Positions 35,698 through 48,056 of a stretch of DNA of 64,000 nt are shown here, one piece after another; the first letter of the stretch is position 1; each line of letters opens with the position of its first letter. The translations under genes and the position numbers were made by a program. The DNA comes from Sinonovacula constricta (Eukaryota > Mollusca > Bivalvia > Cardiida > Solecurtidae): assembly GCA_007844125.1 (NCBI GenBank), contig CM017562.1, positions 63,905,138-63,969,137 on the forward strand, in the 5' to 3' direction. The notes under the pieces are model-generated. The model was not told the DNA's origin, made no database searches, and saw only the letters and a list, made by a program, of their open reading frames with translations.

Positions 35698-35900
35698 TGG
35701 CGCCCGTGGCCGAACGGTTAGCGTCGCTCACTTGTAACTCCTCAGCCCCTCACCGCGAGGGTTCGAGTCCCGGTCGGGGCAAAAACTTGAATTTTGGGAG
35801 GTTTTCCAGTTCATTTGCGGTGCGCCGGTGGTTCTACCCAGACAGAAGTCAGGGACATTCCTTCACCAGTAATTAGCTGGACGTCGCCAATATAAACATG
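35698..35900 (+). repeat. tRNA-derived SINE, second copy
   Basis: tRNA-like head with A box 'TGGCCGAACGGTTAG' (35707-35721) and B box GGTTCGAGTCC (35760-35770), closing with a GGGGC end. The body has 'GCGGTGCGCCGGTGGTTCTA' and 'CCCAGACAGAAGTCAGGGA', clearly related to the SINE at 1-170. The 3' end is not sharply visible. Confidence 0.75.
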
Positions 35901-36488
35901 AATGTGTCGGTGCGAGATAACAAACAACCACGGCTGCATATAAATAAAATCAGCGACGTTTGTATAACTGCCGTTCATTCTCAATCGAGGGAATGGCAAT
36001 CACTACTCGCAATCGGGCAAACAGCGAAGTCCAAACTCACCAAAATAAGGCGTAAGGTAGGTTATCAATGGTCTTGTTGTTGTTTTTCACATAGAATCAA
36101 ACATCTCTGCAAACAGACGATGTTTTATATTTCAGACCCTTCACTAGAATTGTTTCCTTGTATTTCAGTATCAAAATAAGACTTCGATGAAAATTTTAAA
36201 CTAAAATGCATAGATATGCTTTAAAAGAAAAAAAGAGAAGAAAAACCTCATTTAAAGAGACATTAGCTTTATAGCAAGACAATGTTCACATGGACATTCA
36301 TGTTTGCACTTAATTCAATAAAGTTTCAAGTATTGTCATATTAGACACTATGGATTCATTTTCTATGAATTAATTAAGTGCGCAATTATATCATGTGACA
36401 CGGCAAATGACTAAAATCCACAGTAACGAATTGCGTCGCACATAGAGTAGGTGCAGTAGCGGTAAATAACTTCTTGGTGACGGTGAAG

Positions 36489-37826
36489 ATGGAAACTCTG
36501 AATAATGTTTCAAGTGAAATGGACATTTTGGAAGATATCGCGGCGAAGAAGATCAATGAGTTTGCGCCAGTAATAGCGTATGTTGCTTTTGTTGTAATAT
36601 GTGGATTTCTTGGTAACATCGTGACGGTGGCTTATTATGGATTCAAGATCCAACGTAACAACACCACCGTATTCATTTGTGCCCTCGCCCTCGTTGACGC
36701 CATAACGTGTGTAGTGACGTCAGATGAGATCATTGAGCTGTGTTATGCCGTCACGTTCACAAGCAGAATTGGGTGTCGGTTTATGTACTTTCTAAACCAC
36801 ACTTGTGTCTCCGCATCTATATTGATTCTGTTCTTCATCGGGGTCGATCGTTTTCGAAAAGTATGTTTTCCTTTCTCGTGGCAGTTTTACATTACAACAA
36901 CAAAACGGTGTATTTTTGGTATCATCATCTTCGCAATCTCTTTATCAGCAAGAGATTTTGTGATTCTTGACATTGTAAGAGTCCCGATCCAGAACGGAAC
37001 TGTACGCGCCTTTTACTGCACACACACGAATGACGCAAACCTGAAGCCTGTCGTGAAAGCATTCCAGATGGTCGACGCCACTATCGTCGTCTGCGTGATT
37101 ATAATTCTCGTCATCATGTACAGCCTGATGGTTCGACAGATATTCGTTAAACACAATGCAGTCACGAAAGCAAGTCAGAAACTGGAAGGCGAGTCCACTG
37201 TAAGCAGTCAGGGAATGACAGGAAATACGAACCTTGCCCTCGAGCACGCCTGTCGCATGGAGTCATCGAGCGGTGGACAGTGTGTGACAGACATAGAGGT
37301 GTCATTGTGTCCACCGGCCACTGACTCCACCTGCCACTCTCTCCATCGGCCACTGTCTCTACCGGCCACAGACTGTACTAGCGACTTTGTCCAAAACAAA
37401 GACCCACCTAGTGAACAGAACGAAACCAGCTTTGTTGACAGTGGAATTGTCTATAGCGGTAACCAACAACAGATGGATATAACAGCTAGTAACAAGTCCG
37501 TTATTCGGAATCATCCACGTCCCCTGCCCACAAAGAACACCCAGAATAATGTGACAGTGTCAAGTAGAATCGAGCGGCAAATAACACTGATGATGGCAGC
37601 TATAAGTTCTGGGTTTATTCTCAGTTTTGTCCCTTATTTTGTGGTGAACCTGGCAGTGAAGCTGACGTCTGACACGAGTGAGAGTGAACTCAGTGTGGGC
37701 ATCCAGGTAGCGCTCAGGTCCTACCTCCTGAACAGCGCCATCAACCCATTCATAATCTGTCTCTTCAACTCAGGCTATCGCCGCTTTGTTGTTCAAAATA
37801 TCAACAAGTATTGTCGGCGCCGTTGA
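36489..37826 (+). CDS. orphan rhodopsin-like (class A) GPCR, single exon, 445 aa
   Basis: Intact seven-transmembrane receptor. TM1 carries the GN motif in 'GFLGNIVT' (39-46), TM2 'ALALVDA', TM3 starts after Cys96 and ends with 'DRFRK' (120-124, a DRY variant). Cys177 in the second extracellular loop can bond Cys96. TM6 has 'FILSFVPYFVV' and TM7 'NSAINPFIICLF' (NPxxY variant). There are N-glycosylation sites near the N-terminus and a long polar third intracellular loop of about 140 residues. I choose ATG 36489; upstream in-frame codons lack an ATG. The ligand is unknown. Only clear intact host gene in the window. Confidence 0.93.
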   Translation: METLNNVSSEMDILEDIAAKKINEFAPVIAYVAFVVICGFLGNIVTVAYYGFKIQRNNTTVFICALALVDAITCVVTSDEIIELCYAVTFTSRIGCRFMYFLNHTCVSASILILFFIGVDRFRKVCFPFSWQFYITTTKRCIFGIIIFAISLSARDFVILDIVRVPIQNGTVRAFYCTHTNDANLKPVVKAFQMVDATIVVCVIIILVIMYSLMVRQIFVKHNAVTKASQKLEGESTVSSQGMTGNTNLALEHACRMESSSGGQCVTDIEVSLCPPATDSTCHSLHRPLSLPATDCTSDFVQNKDPPSEQNETSFVDSGIVYSGNQQQMDITASNKSVIRNHPRPLPTKNTQNNVTVSSRIERQITLMMAAISSGFILSFVPYFVVNLAVKLTSDTSESELSVGIQVALRSYLLNSAINPFIICLFNSGYRRFVVQNINKYCRRR

Positions 37827-38956
37827 ATGTTGCATATCACCTTGCACGGTTCTGTTTTTGTAACAAAGAACATGTCCGGATGAACAATTTCGTACAAATA
37901 CCACACATTTATATTTAGGTAATTATGCTATTAATGAGATAGTGACAATTTTCATATATCTAACGCTTGGAGTTTTTAACTGGTGATGCGTTGTTATGTC
38001 ATGTAGGCTCATTTTCTTTGTTAAACAAATGTTTATTTCGTTGTCTCTTCGGTTTGTGTTTACATCTTCATGAATTTGCGAAACAATTTTCAGAACATAT
38101 CACACAAGCATTTAATTTATGAAACAATTCTTTAATAACAATGTTTTGTTGCATTAAGTTTGTATATGGGTATATTTTATTGGTGAGAGGTTTGTTTAAA
38201 ACGACATGAAACATTATAGGAAATAAATTAACGTTCACCACAAAGATGCTTGCCTAGTGGCCATGAACCAAAAAATTGTTTACCGTTAATAATTTACAAA
38301 ATAGTATACATTGTTTGTATCTTAGAGCATCGAAAAGTTAAATATAGTAGTTCTTGTCTGAAATTGTCATATTAAATTTCCTACACGACAGTTTGTATTT
38401 TGTTGTTTTTTGTTTTGCTAATAATTATTATACATTTTATTTATTTTTGCGAAATAGCTAAAACCGCCACGCATGTTTCGATTCAACTATTAAAATTCAT
38501 CAACAAAATGTAAACACTGAGATTTGAACCAGTGACAGCGTGCCTTAAGGGCTTAGTTACCAGGCGACGATGACGCTCAATATCTGTTGTAGTATATTGT
38601 TCAATTTGCATAGCTAGTATTTAAGTACATTTAAAGGCATCACTGAATGCGTTAAAACTATAGCATATGACTTATAAAATAGAGCGGATCTAAAATCAAC
38701 AATACCCTCCCAACCCCACCCCCAAAACAAAAACAACAACAAACCCAAACATCGCCCGCCCCCCCCCCCCCCCAAAAAAAAAACAAAACAACAACAACAA
38801 ACAAACAACAACAACTCAACAACAACAAACAAACACAACAACAACAACAACAACCACAAAACACGCACAAAAACAACAACAAAAAACAAACAAAAAACAA
38901 ACAAAAACACAACAAAAAAACAACAACAAACATTTCAAGTAATAAATTAGTTTACT
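37827..38956. other. host intergenic with CAA-rich low-complexity tract
   Basis: 38698-38935 is low complexity: A/C-rich with many CAA units and a C homopolymer of about 17 at 38757-38773. Open frames read through it on the minus strand are composition artefacts. A weak tRNA-like patch (about 38521-38575, minus strand, GGTTCAAATC as B box) may be a SINE remnant. 38951-38956 (TTTACT) is the left flank of Polinton-B. Confidence 0.5.
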
Positions 38957-39165
38957 ACTACAAAGGGGTCACTTTGGGGCTAAAACAGGAAATGACTTAA
39001 GTGCTTCTTAAGTGGGTATTGACGTCATCAGCGTTAGGCGATGTCACGCTGGTATGAGTCATACTTAAGTGGGTCACTCCTTCTTGAAGTGGTTATTGAC
39101 GTCACGCGATCACCTAAGTACCAACGCCACATTAAAATGACGGTTATTTTAAATCGAACCAATGA
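38957..39165 (+). repeat. Polinton-B left terminal inverted repeat
   Basis: Matches the complement of 55651-55858. It contains TGACGTCA (about 39019), TGACGTCAC (about 39099) and ATGAGTCAT (about 39056), which equal CRE and AP-1 consensus palindromes, plus repeated CTTAAGTG blocks. Confidence 0.93.
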
Positions 39166-40459
39166 GACGTCACTTCAGAGGACCGACGCTACTCGGTAAC
39201 GACGAATACGTTTTTAAAACGATTGGCCGAATGTCAAAAACTTCCCGTTCAGCGTTTAAATTCATTGGCGATAGCGCGTCTAGCGTACGTTAAATGGTCC
39301 GTTAACCTCAAGTACCACTTAAGGTCTTTATATAAGAGACGCAAAGAGTCGTCTCGAGTCATACGTTTTAAATCGCGCACGCTGACGTTATTATATTATC
39401 AGACCTTATATAAGATTATATTTAGAAGATATCATCGAACGAGTAAGTAATTTTTATCATATTTGTATTTAAATATTTAATAAGACGACACACTAATAAA
39501 TATACATTCATACTATACTACACACAATCATTATAAGTGGGGGCACACACAAAACCGGATACTAGTAAAGCGAGTTAATGATGTCCTATTGTTACACAGT
39601 GTACTTAAAGCTCTTAGTGATACACTCATTCAGTGAATATCGACGGTCAACTGGTTATTTTATTATACATGTATTTCCTGGTCAGGGCATTATATTGAAA
39701 TATATTCATCTTACGTTACATATAAAGCAGCTTTAATTATCACATTTTATTGTATGTACTTGTATTTTCTGATTAAGAGAGTATATATCGAGAAATATAT
39801 TTGTCATGTGTTACATTTTCGATCAGCGATTTAACAGATTCTAATCAATTATGAACATTTTGGCTGATAAAACAATACAGAGAGCGTGTATGTACATTCA
39901 GTAATAGTGTATTGAACAACACCAGCCACAAAGTTAGACAGCAGTTTTTAGATGAAAATTTTAAAAAAAAAGTTTACTTTAGTATTAGTAATTTCTATTT
40001 GCACTAATCACGTTTGAACGGAAGTACAATGTGCCATTATGTTTTTTCATGCTGTTTATTAACCTTTAAATAATAAAAGGAAAAAAATAGAATACACATT
40101 TTATTGTTTTAGTTTACAGTATAAAGAAACAGAATGGGAATATAAAACATTATTGTAGAGTTAAACACTGTCATACTACCATTATTCAGTAAGAAAACCC
40201 TGCCTGAACTTTTTTTAAAATAAAAATGAGCTAATTATGACATTTATCGTATAATTTTCCATTGTTTCTATTATTTTATTTTAAATAACCATAAACTTGA
40301 CTTATCCAGTAATATAATCCTTATCCATACAGTAGAGTTTTATATTAAAACAAAATTCATTTTCATATTACACTTTTAACAAATTAAAATCCATTAAACC
40401 CTATAATTATGGTAAAGTAATCCAAATGAGTCACACATTAAAGTTCATTTTCCATTCGT
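39166..40459. other. Polinton-B left arm, no confirmed gene
   Basis: A TATA-like TTTATATAAGAGAC lies at 39328-39341. A 75-codon Arg/Lys/Leu-rich frame (39223-39450) follows the TIR but has no recognised domain and starts upstream of the TATA-like box, so I do not call it. The remainder is AT-rich. Confidence 0.4.
39331..39338 (+). promoter_or_regulatory. TATA-like box (TATAAGAG) in left arm
   Basis: TATATAAGAG next to the left TIR. It shares TATAAGAG with sites before late genes of the same element (49413-49420 and others). The gene it would serve is not clear. Confidence 0.35.
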
Positions 40460-41116
40460 TCATTTTTTGTTTGTTTTCGTCGGTACCTGGATAAGATTTT
40501 TCAGTTTAGTGTACTGAGTCTTCAGCAGAGCCAATGAGTAATCAAGGCTCTCGATTGTTTCTCTTAAGGCCTCTATTTTAATTTTCAACTCTTCATCCTT
40601 CCATTGTATTAAACTCATCTGAAACGAAAGCAAACATTGTTGTTTTTTTCACAAAAATATTAATAATTAAACAAGAAAAATACATATCAAATTTTTCGAA
40701 TAATTTTACAAGGATAGTATTTCAAAATATATGCGCTTAAAATATATAGAATGAATTAATATTTTTACAAACAAGCATGCTACCTACCTCCATATATGAA
40801 TATGCCGATGTTAGCGAATAAGATTCGTTACTCAGAGGTGTGCTCGTAACCATTGGTTCAAAAAGCTTCCTCTTTACCTGAAAAAAACACACACACACAT
40901 AAAAAACACAAAAAATATTATATATTATAAGTACTTATTAGTGAGACATATATTCTCTAACTATATGTATTCCAGTATCCTTAAATTGAAAACATGTAAA
41001 CGAGTAAAGGTAAGGAATAATAAACTTACATCATTATCTGTTATCCTTAACGGGGTTTCCTTTATCTCCGTACTATCAGCAATGGTAATTCTCTCACCAT
41101 CGAAGCTTCTTATCTG

Positions 41117-41160
<44 letters not shown>

Positions 41161-41434
41161 CATATATTACTACTCTTGGTGTTTCATTCTGTAAGTATAA
41201 TAAGTACTATGTAAACATTGCCATTTATCAGATTTTCTAAAGCATACTTATCCTTAATATAAATCGTAATTCATTTGTAAAATAAACGGATATTATTTAA
41301 CAATTAATTCCGTCGCCTTTATAGTACATAACTCCAAACAACTAATTTATAATTAAAACAGAAACATAATAAATCACACACGCACACATATACAAAAAAC
41401 ACACACAAAAAATATATATTACTTGAGAATCCAT
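40460..41434 (-). CDS. four-exon small coiled-coil protein, about 114 aa
   Basis: Predicted exons 41434-41423 (only 'MDSQ', start within CCATGG), 41113-41030, 40877-40788 and 40618-40460, all phase 0 with GT-AG boundaries, ending in TGA. The last exon ('MSLIQWKDEELKIKIEALRE' onward) is a charged heptad-like helix. No family recognised. It is the only minus-strand gene in the left half of Polinton-B. The 12-nt first exon is the weakest part; an AT microsatellite lies in the first intron. Confidence 0.45.
41120..41153. repeat. (TA)n microsatellite
   Basis: About 17 TA units within an intron of the small minus-strand gene. Confidence 0.95.
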
Positions 41435-41599
41435 GGCTGTAAACACTCTGTGTAACATTAAATGTGATATAAATTAGTGAGAGATTAATAAATCGCTGGT
41501 CAGTTTGAGGACTTCCTGAGTCCAAGTCAATAGCCATATTTCCGGGCATTTTCCGATTTGACCCGTAATAATCTTATCCTATTCATATAAATCAATCAC

Positions 41600-41759
<160 letters not shown>

Positions 41760-41828
41760 GAGTTGTAATGAAAGGGACATAATCTACTTTTCACCTATTT
41801 CTTACCGAGTTGCTTTTCTTTTACTATA

Positions 41829-42382
41829 CACTCAACCACCTTTCTAATTGGCCACTTTTATTTTTTCTGATTCCTCGACATCTACAAAACCAATTTCGTT
41901 TAAATTTTTCAGCCTTTACTTCCGATGTATTTTAATATAGAAATCCGAACAAATTAGCTACTTTTCTGTCACGTTGTGATGTGCAGTTATTTCTTTGTTA
42001 ATTACGCCATTTCCGGTACGACGTCATAATTTAAAATTCGCAAACTCTTGAAAATTGGTTAATTTTATTTCTATAAAGAATGTCATTGCGTAAAAACATT
42101 TTACATTGCGGGAGTCCACGTATTTAATTGTATTTCACTTATTTAGCCATTTCGTTTAAATGGACATTGTTATAAGAATAATGGTATTTTTGTATTATTT
42201 ATATAATATAATTTTTGTCAAAGAAACAACACTATTGTAAATTAAAAATTATTTAATTCTCACGTATACCAACAAACTCATATTAAGTCTTTGATATCCG
42301 ACTCTTCATTGTTCTATCAATTTAATAATATGAAAACTATTTCACTTTATTTAAAGTGGCCAATTAGAAAAGTGGCTCAGTG
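41829..42382. mobile_element. 554-bp MITE (Tc1/mariner-type ends)
   Basis: Imperfect terminal inverted repeats of about 33 bp: left CACTCAACCACCTTTCTAAT followed by TGGCCACTTT; right is the complement with a few changes (ends CAGTG). TA flanks both ends (41827-41828 and 42383-42384), the target duplication of Tc1/mariner elements. The interior is AT-rich and non-coding. It ends about 55 bp before the PolB start codon and may affect its promoter. Confidence 0.8.
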
Positions 42383-42437
42383 TAAAATAAAATCACTGAT
42401 GTCGTTTATTACAAACTGTATATATTTTATATAAGAT

Positions 42438-45400
42438 ATGGCCCTCGAAGACATCGTTGCCGCCATAATAGCCGAAGGTGTCACGGCCCAAGAGTTTCTA
42501 GATTTTTTCACGGACCTCGGCATGGGTGAACATCCGTACATCGTTGACATTACGCAACAACTCACCTTGGACGAAAAAATTCGAAACCCAGGGTCCCCGG
42601 TCCCGGAGTGTACGATGGAAGACTCGGACCAATTGCTGACCCTCAAATCTCCCGCCCCCGAACAAGATTTCGAGCCATGGTCCCCTAGAATGGTGGCTGA
42701 GGTCATTGTCCAAGAAGAGTTGGTCTCTTTGTCTCACGCCTGTGTTCAAGACGGTGAATTTAGGTACACACGTTTTTCAACATTACGTAATATTAACCAT
42801 ACCATTTGTACATCTCCTATAAAGGTACGATTAAGAAAACATCTTCTGATATAAGATTACAAACTCATATTTTATAAGTTGTTTACTACGATATCACTGA
42901 TCCGAGTGCTGCTTTTTTATTTTAAACATCTCATGTTTTATTTACAGGCGCGGCAAACGTTTTACTTTTCCCGATGTCGGACCGATTTTCCGGATATCAA
43001 TCCTACCGGACACACCTAGAGACCCACTCCGCTACTTCGCCGGTAACAGGACCGTCTAGTTCGCGTGACGACTCAATGGAGACAGATCACGGTCTACGGT
43101 AACTGACCACCCAATGCAAGGGGTCTGCGCTGAAAGTTCGACACAGGAAGGCAGCGCCGATGAACCGCCATACCAGATCGAACTCTCAGGGATGCGACGC
43201 TTCTCTCGGACTGTGGCCGTAGAAAAAACGTACAAAGTACGTTTTAATGACCAGTGGCAGGGGCAACGACTCGGCGATCTGCGGCAACAACTACATCGAC
43301 TCTTCGAGCAACTGTTGGTTAGGGCCAGAGAGGGTATCAATGACAACGACCTATTGAGAGTAGTTATACGTCACGACGCCCTCAATAATGCCATGGTTAT
43401 CCCTTTGATGAAGGAAGGGGACCTAAACGTGGAAAAGATCTTGTCCAAGATCGAAAACGTCCTGCAAAGCGAGGAAACTTTGGCCGTGGACGATTCTTTT
43501 CAAGGTTAGTATAAAATAAACTACAACAACAATAGCAATAATAATAATAATAATAATAAATGAAACGTACAAAAATGATATATAGACTTTAAAGAATCGT
43601 ACATTTTTGTTACAGTGATGGTCGGATCTCTGCACGTACCTCAGGGTGGATTCAGATGGCGAATCACTAAACTGACAGGCCCGGATAACTCAATCCATAA
43701 AAAAACCTCCATGGTTCAAATCGTCAACGACGATCAGTTCTGCATGGCGAGGGCCATCGGCGTAGGATTCAGCAAACATTGCGTGGTCCCGGACGAGGAA
43801 TGGCGACACATTAAAAAAAGCCAACAACTACAAAACTTATCCAGAAATTGTAGTGAAAGAGGGGAAAATCAAGGCTTCAAAAATATCAAAAAGAAGAACC
43901 GCCAGGAGCAGAAACAGTTGGCCGTCCTCCTCTGCAGAAAAGCCGGAGTCCCGACAGACCGTCCCGGGTCCCTCAACGATCTGCCCATCTTCGAGAAAGC
44001 TTTGCAGGTGCGGATCGCCGTGGTGGCGGCGTCTTTGGGCAACAAATTTATCAGGGTACCTGATAACGACCACGAAAATTGGCCTCTGATTTATTTGTAT
44101 TTGGTGGATCACGAAGGGGTCAGCCATTTCCACGCCATTGTCAACATTGCGGGCTTTTTCAGCGCCATTTATTTCTGCGAGAGGTGTTTTTAGCAATATA
44201 ACGAAAACACCAAGCACCGGTGCGAGACGACCTGCTTAACGTGCAAGAGTCAGAACTGCCCGGAAACTGACGTCACCATGTCTTGTAGGTCATGTCATAT
44301 GGTCTGTAGGTCCCTTGAATGTTTCGAACGTCACCTCGTGAAAAGAACCAGGAAGAACGGCAACAAAGGGGACGTGACTCTCTCGCAATGCGACGAGTTC
44401 TGGCGGTGCACAGCCTGCAAGAAAGTCATCAATAGGTTCAAGCGGCCGGTGGAACTGCATGATTGCGGGGAATGGATGTGCAAATGTTGCAAGTCCTGGG
44501 TCACTGGGGAGCATTAGTGATACCTGTTTCCTGAAGAGCCCAAGAAGCCCGTCAAAAAGTTCATCTTCTTTGATTTCGAGGCTACCCAAGACACTCTCGC
44601 CCAATGCACTGAAGGTTATGTCCCCGACGAGAATAACAAATGTCAAGGATGCTTCAAATCGTGGTGCGGACAGCCCAGACACGTGCCGAATTTTGTGGTA
44701 GCCCAAACGGTCTGCGAGGATTGCAAGGACATCAATTTGACTCCCTACTCTAAATGCGCCGTTTGCGGGAGCAGATGTACGAAATGCGACGCCTGGGATA
44801 AAGAAAGCGAAACTTCTGTACACCCCCTTGCCCTAACACGTGCGGTTGCCGGGAAGTCATATTCCAAGGAGATAATACGCTTGAGCACTTCGGGAACTGG
44901 TCGTTTAGTGCACAACATAAAGACGTCACGGTCCTGGCTCACAACATGAAGGTATTGCATTTGATTACTAATACAGGTATAAACAATAGTATCTATTTAA
45001 CATATTATCGGAAATGACTTTTTGTAAATGGATTATCAAATAATAATTGAACATTGTAATGTAATAGTATTTCTGTTTCTATTTTTGTAGGGCTACGATG
45101 GCGTGTTTCTCCTAGAATACCTGGTGAACAATAGCATGAGACCCTCAAAGGTGATTTATAACGGATCGAAAATCATGTACATGGAGGTGTCCAAGGGTCT
45201 ACACATCCGGGTATTGGATTCCCTGAACTTCCTGCCCATGAAATTGGCGACACTACCCAGCGTAAAGAAATGGAGTCCTACTGCCGTTCTGGCGTAGAAA
45301 TCTTGAGAAGGGCGTGTCTGCAATTCAGACAGTTGATGTTGGATGCCACCGAGGTAGACCCCTTCCAGTACGTCACCATCGCCAGCGTCTGTATGGGGAT

Positions 45401-48010
45401 CTATAAGACGAGGTAAGCGCAAATACCTTTTTACAAGCTTACTTAGTACAAAACTAAACATAAAATTTAGATCATCATTTTCGTCGTTTAAATTAAACTC
45501 GTACAAATAATATCATGTATTATCGTTTTTTCTAGGTTCCTTGAAGCCAAGTACAACGCCACCCTGACATATCCAGTAGGCGTCCTCGGTCCTTACAAGA
45601 GTATCGTTAAAAAAAACCTAGTGGCTGGCTGGTATTTGACAAACGGACCGATGATTGGAAACCGCTAAACCAGGGTGCCGAAGTATCGAGCAAGAAGCCG
45701 ATTCGATCCAACATAGCCCAGATAACCTCCGAAGGCTACGTCCAAAGGGATAACTTCAGCAAGGCCTCCATCCAGTGGCTAGAGTAAACTATGGAACTCG
45801 CTCGGAGGAGAGGAGAAACCTTACGCATCGAGCACGCTTTAAACGGTGGCGAAGAATACATCTTTGGGACCCGTTACAAGGTGGATGGTCGAACCGACAA
45901 GACGGCCTATGACTTCCATGGTAGGTTTTAAAAGTATAAATATCTAATCTATCTATAACTGTTTTGGTTATGTACGGACAGCAGAATATTAACGTTATCT
46001 ACTCTTTTTTTCTATGTTGTTTATGGCACGGTTGTCCCGAATGTTTCCCAGACAGAACCGTCAAGAATCCCAAATCGGGTCAGAGCATGAATCAGTTGTA
46101 CGCTCTGACCCAAATCAAGAGAAAAGCGCTGACCCAGGACCTACGCTACGACTACGTATGCATATGGGAGCACGACTGGGTCAAGATGGTCCGGGAGGAT
46201 CCGGATGTCAGCGACTTTGTGGCGGGACTCGATATCCAGGATAGGCTAGACCCCCGTGAATCCTTCTTCTGAGGTCGTACCAACGCCGCCAAACTCCGCT
46301 ACACGATCAAGGAGGGGCGGGGGGGGGGGGGAGAAAGTCAAATACGTCGACTTCAAGAGGTAATTATACCGATTGATTATTATTTCATTTTTGTCCATGC
46401 ATATTACATTGGTGCTAATATTTAACCTATTAAATTATTTTCTATTTACAGTTTGTATCCCTATGTCAACAAATACAGCCGGTATCCCGTGAGCCATCCC
46501 GAGCTGATCACGAGCAACTTTGGCGATATAAAGTCTTACTTCGGGATTGCCAAAGTTAACATTCTGGCACCCCGAGGTCTGTACCATCCTGTCTTGCCAT
46601 ACCGGTCCAACGGTAAACTCAAGTTCCCTCTGTGTAGGACCTGCGCCGATACGGAAAATAGGACAGCCTGCAGCCACAAGGATGACCAGAGAGCTTTTGT
46701 GGGTACTTGGTGCACCCCAGAAATAGAGAAAGCCCTTGAGAAAGGATACAAGCTCATAAAAATCTACGAGGTACCACTGGAACGAGTCCACCCAGTACGA
46801 TCGGACCACACAGAAAGGAGGATTGTTTGCCAGTTATGTAAACACCTTCCTGAAGTTCAAACAGGAAGCGAGCGGCTGGCCCGAGTGGTGTAGGACCGCA
46901 GAAGACAAAGAAATCTACGTCCGTGAATATTTTCGGAACGAGGACGTCCAGCTTGACCTTAACAACATTAAGAATAATCCTGGTCTGAGAGCTCTAGCTA
47001 AACTTTGTCTGAACAGGTAAATATATAAATAAACGTCCATGTATTTATACACACGCTTCAAATTAATTTTGAATAACTCTCTCTCGTTCAATTCCAAGTT
47101 ACTCCTTTTATTTTGTTAATTACTTTAGCTTCTGGGGGAAATTCGGGCAACGGCTCAATCAAGGGGTCTGCGAGTTTGTGAACGCCTCAGAGTTGGACAA
47201 ATTCTACAAAGTGCTGACAGACCGTACCAAGAAGGTAAGGGATTTCCATATCATCAACGAAGAGAATCTTCATCTCGAGACGAGCACCAGACTGGTTTTG
47301 TGCCGGAAGACATAAAAAACCAACATCTTCCTGGCAACCTTCACTACGTGCTGGGCTCGACTCAAGTTGTACGGCGTCCTATACTACGATACCTCGGTGA
47401 CTCGGTGATCTACGTGAGCAGACCCCTACAGTTCGACCCACCATTGGGAGGTTATTTAGGTAATTATCGTATTAGCAAATTCTTCTAATTGCTTTCTTTA
47501 TACTTTCAATTTTCAATATAATAAATATTCGTATTTGTCGATCAATGCAAATGTTGAAAACTCGTTCTGATATTTTTTTTGCAGGAGAACTTACCGACGA
47601 GCTGTACCACGGAGACTACATCGTGGATTTCGTGAGCGGCGGACCCCCAAAAAAACGCATACACCACAGCGAAGGGCAAACAGACGTGCAAGATTCGAGG
47701 ATTCAGCCTGAACTATACGAACGCTCAAATCCTTAATTTTGACAGCGTCCGAGACACGGTGGGTCACGTCAGCCCTTTGAAACCATCGACCTACAGCAAA
47801 GTACGACAACAGAAAAGGAAGCAACAGGTTGACGAGGTCGAGCAACCATCCCCCAAAGTCATTGTCGTCACCAATCCTTCCAAAAATTCAAGGGACAAAT
47901 TCAGCAATCTTATATACAATAAACTAGAAAACAAACGGTACCGAGTAGTTTATGACAAGAAGGTGATTCTGTACAATTACGACACCCTTCCCTACGAGTA
48001 TTTAAGTTAA
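42438..48010 (+). pseudogene. Polinton DNA polymerase B, nine exons, broken
   Basis: Predicted exons: 42438-42763, 42948-43504, 43616-44951, 45091-45412, 45536-45920, about 46013-46359, 46452-47016, 47129-47459, 47585-48010. It has the N-terminal region typical of Polinton PolB, exonuclease 'FIFFDFEATQD', 'HNMK' followed by 'GYDGVFLLEY', Cys/His 'WHGCPECF', palm motif A (Asp at the end of exon 6 and 'LYPYVNKY' in exon 7) and motif B 'FWGKFGQR'. Lesions include TAG at 44191-44193 and 44515-44517, TAA near 45787, TGA near 46270, several frame changes, and a short local duplication in palm motif C near 47390. The exon 6 acceptor lacks an AG. It would replicate element DNA by protein priming. Confidence 0.9.
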
Positions 48011-48017
48011 TAAGAGG
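48008..48017 (+). promoter_or_regulatory. TAATAAGAGG junction motif (PolB end)
   Basis: TAATAAGAGG overlaps the PolB stop as two TAA codons plus GAGG, 40 bp before the next ATG (48057). Identical sequence at 48406 and 51145. Confidence 0.5.
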
Positions 48018-48056
48018 TGGTGGTGTGTAAACCAATACATATAACAGCGGATACAA

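Noticed and set aside
38521..38575. tRNA gene on the minus strand
   Set aside because: Only a B-box-like word and weak pairing; no complete cloverleaf.
38614..38933. Hydrophobic Val/Phe/Cys-rich frames
   Set aside because: Read-through of a CAA/poly-C low-complexity tract, overlapping in two frames.
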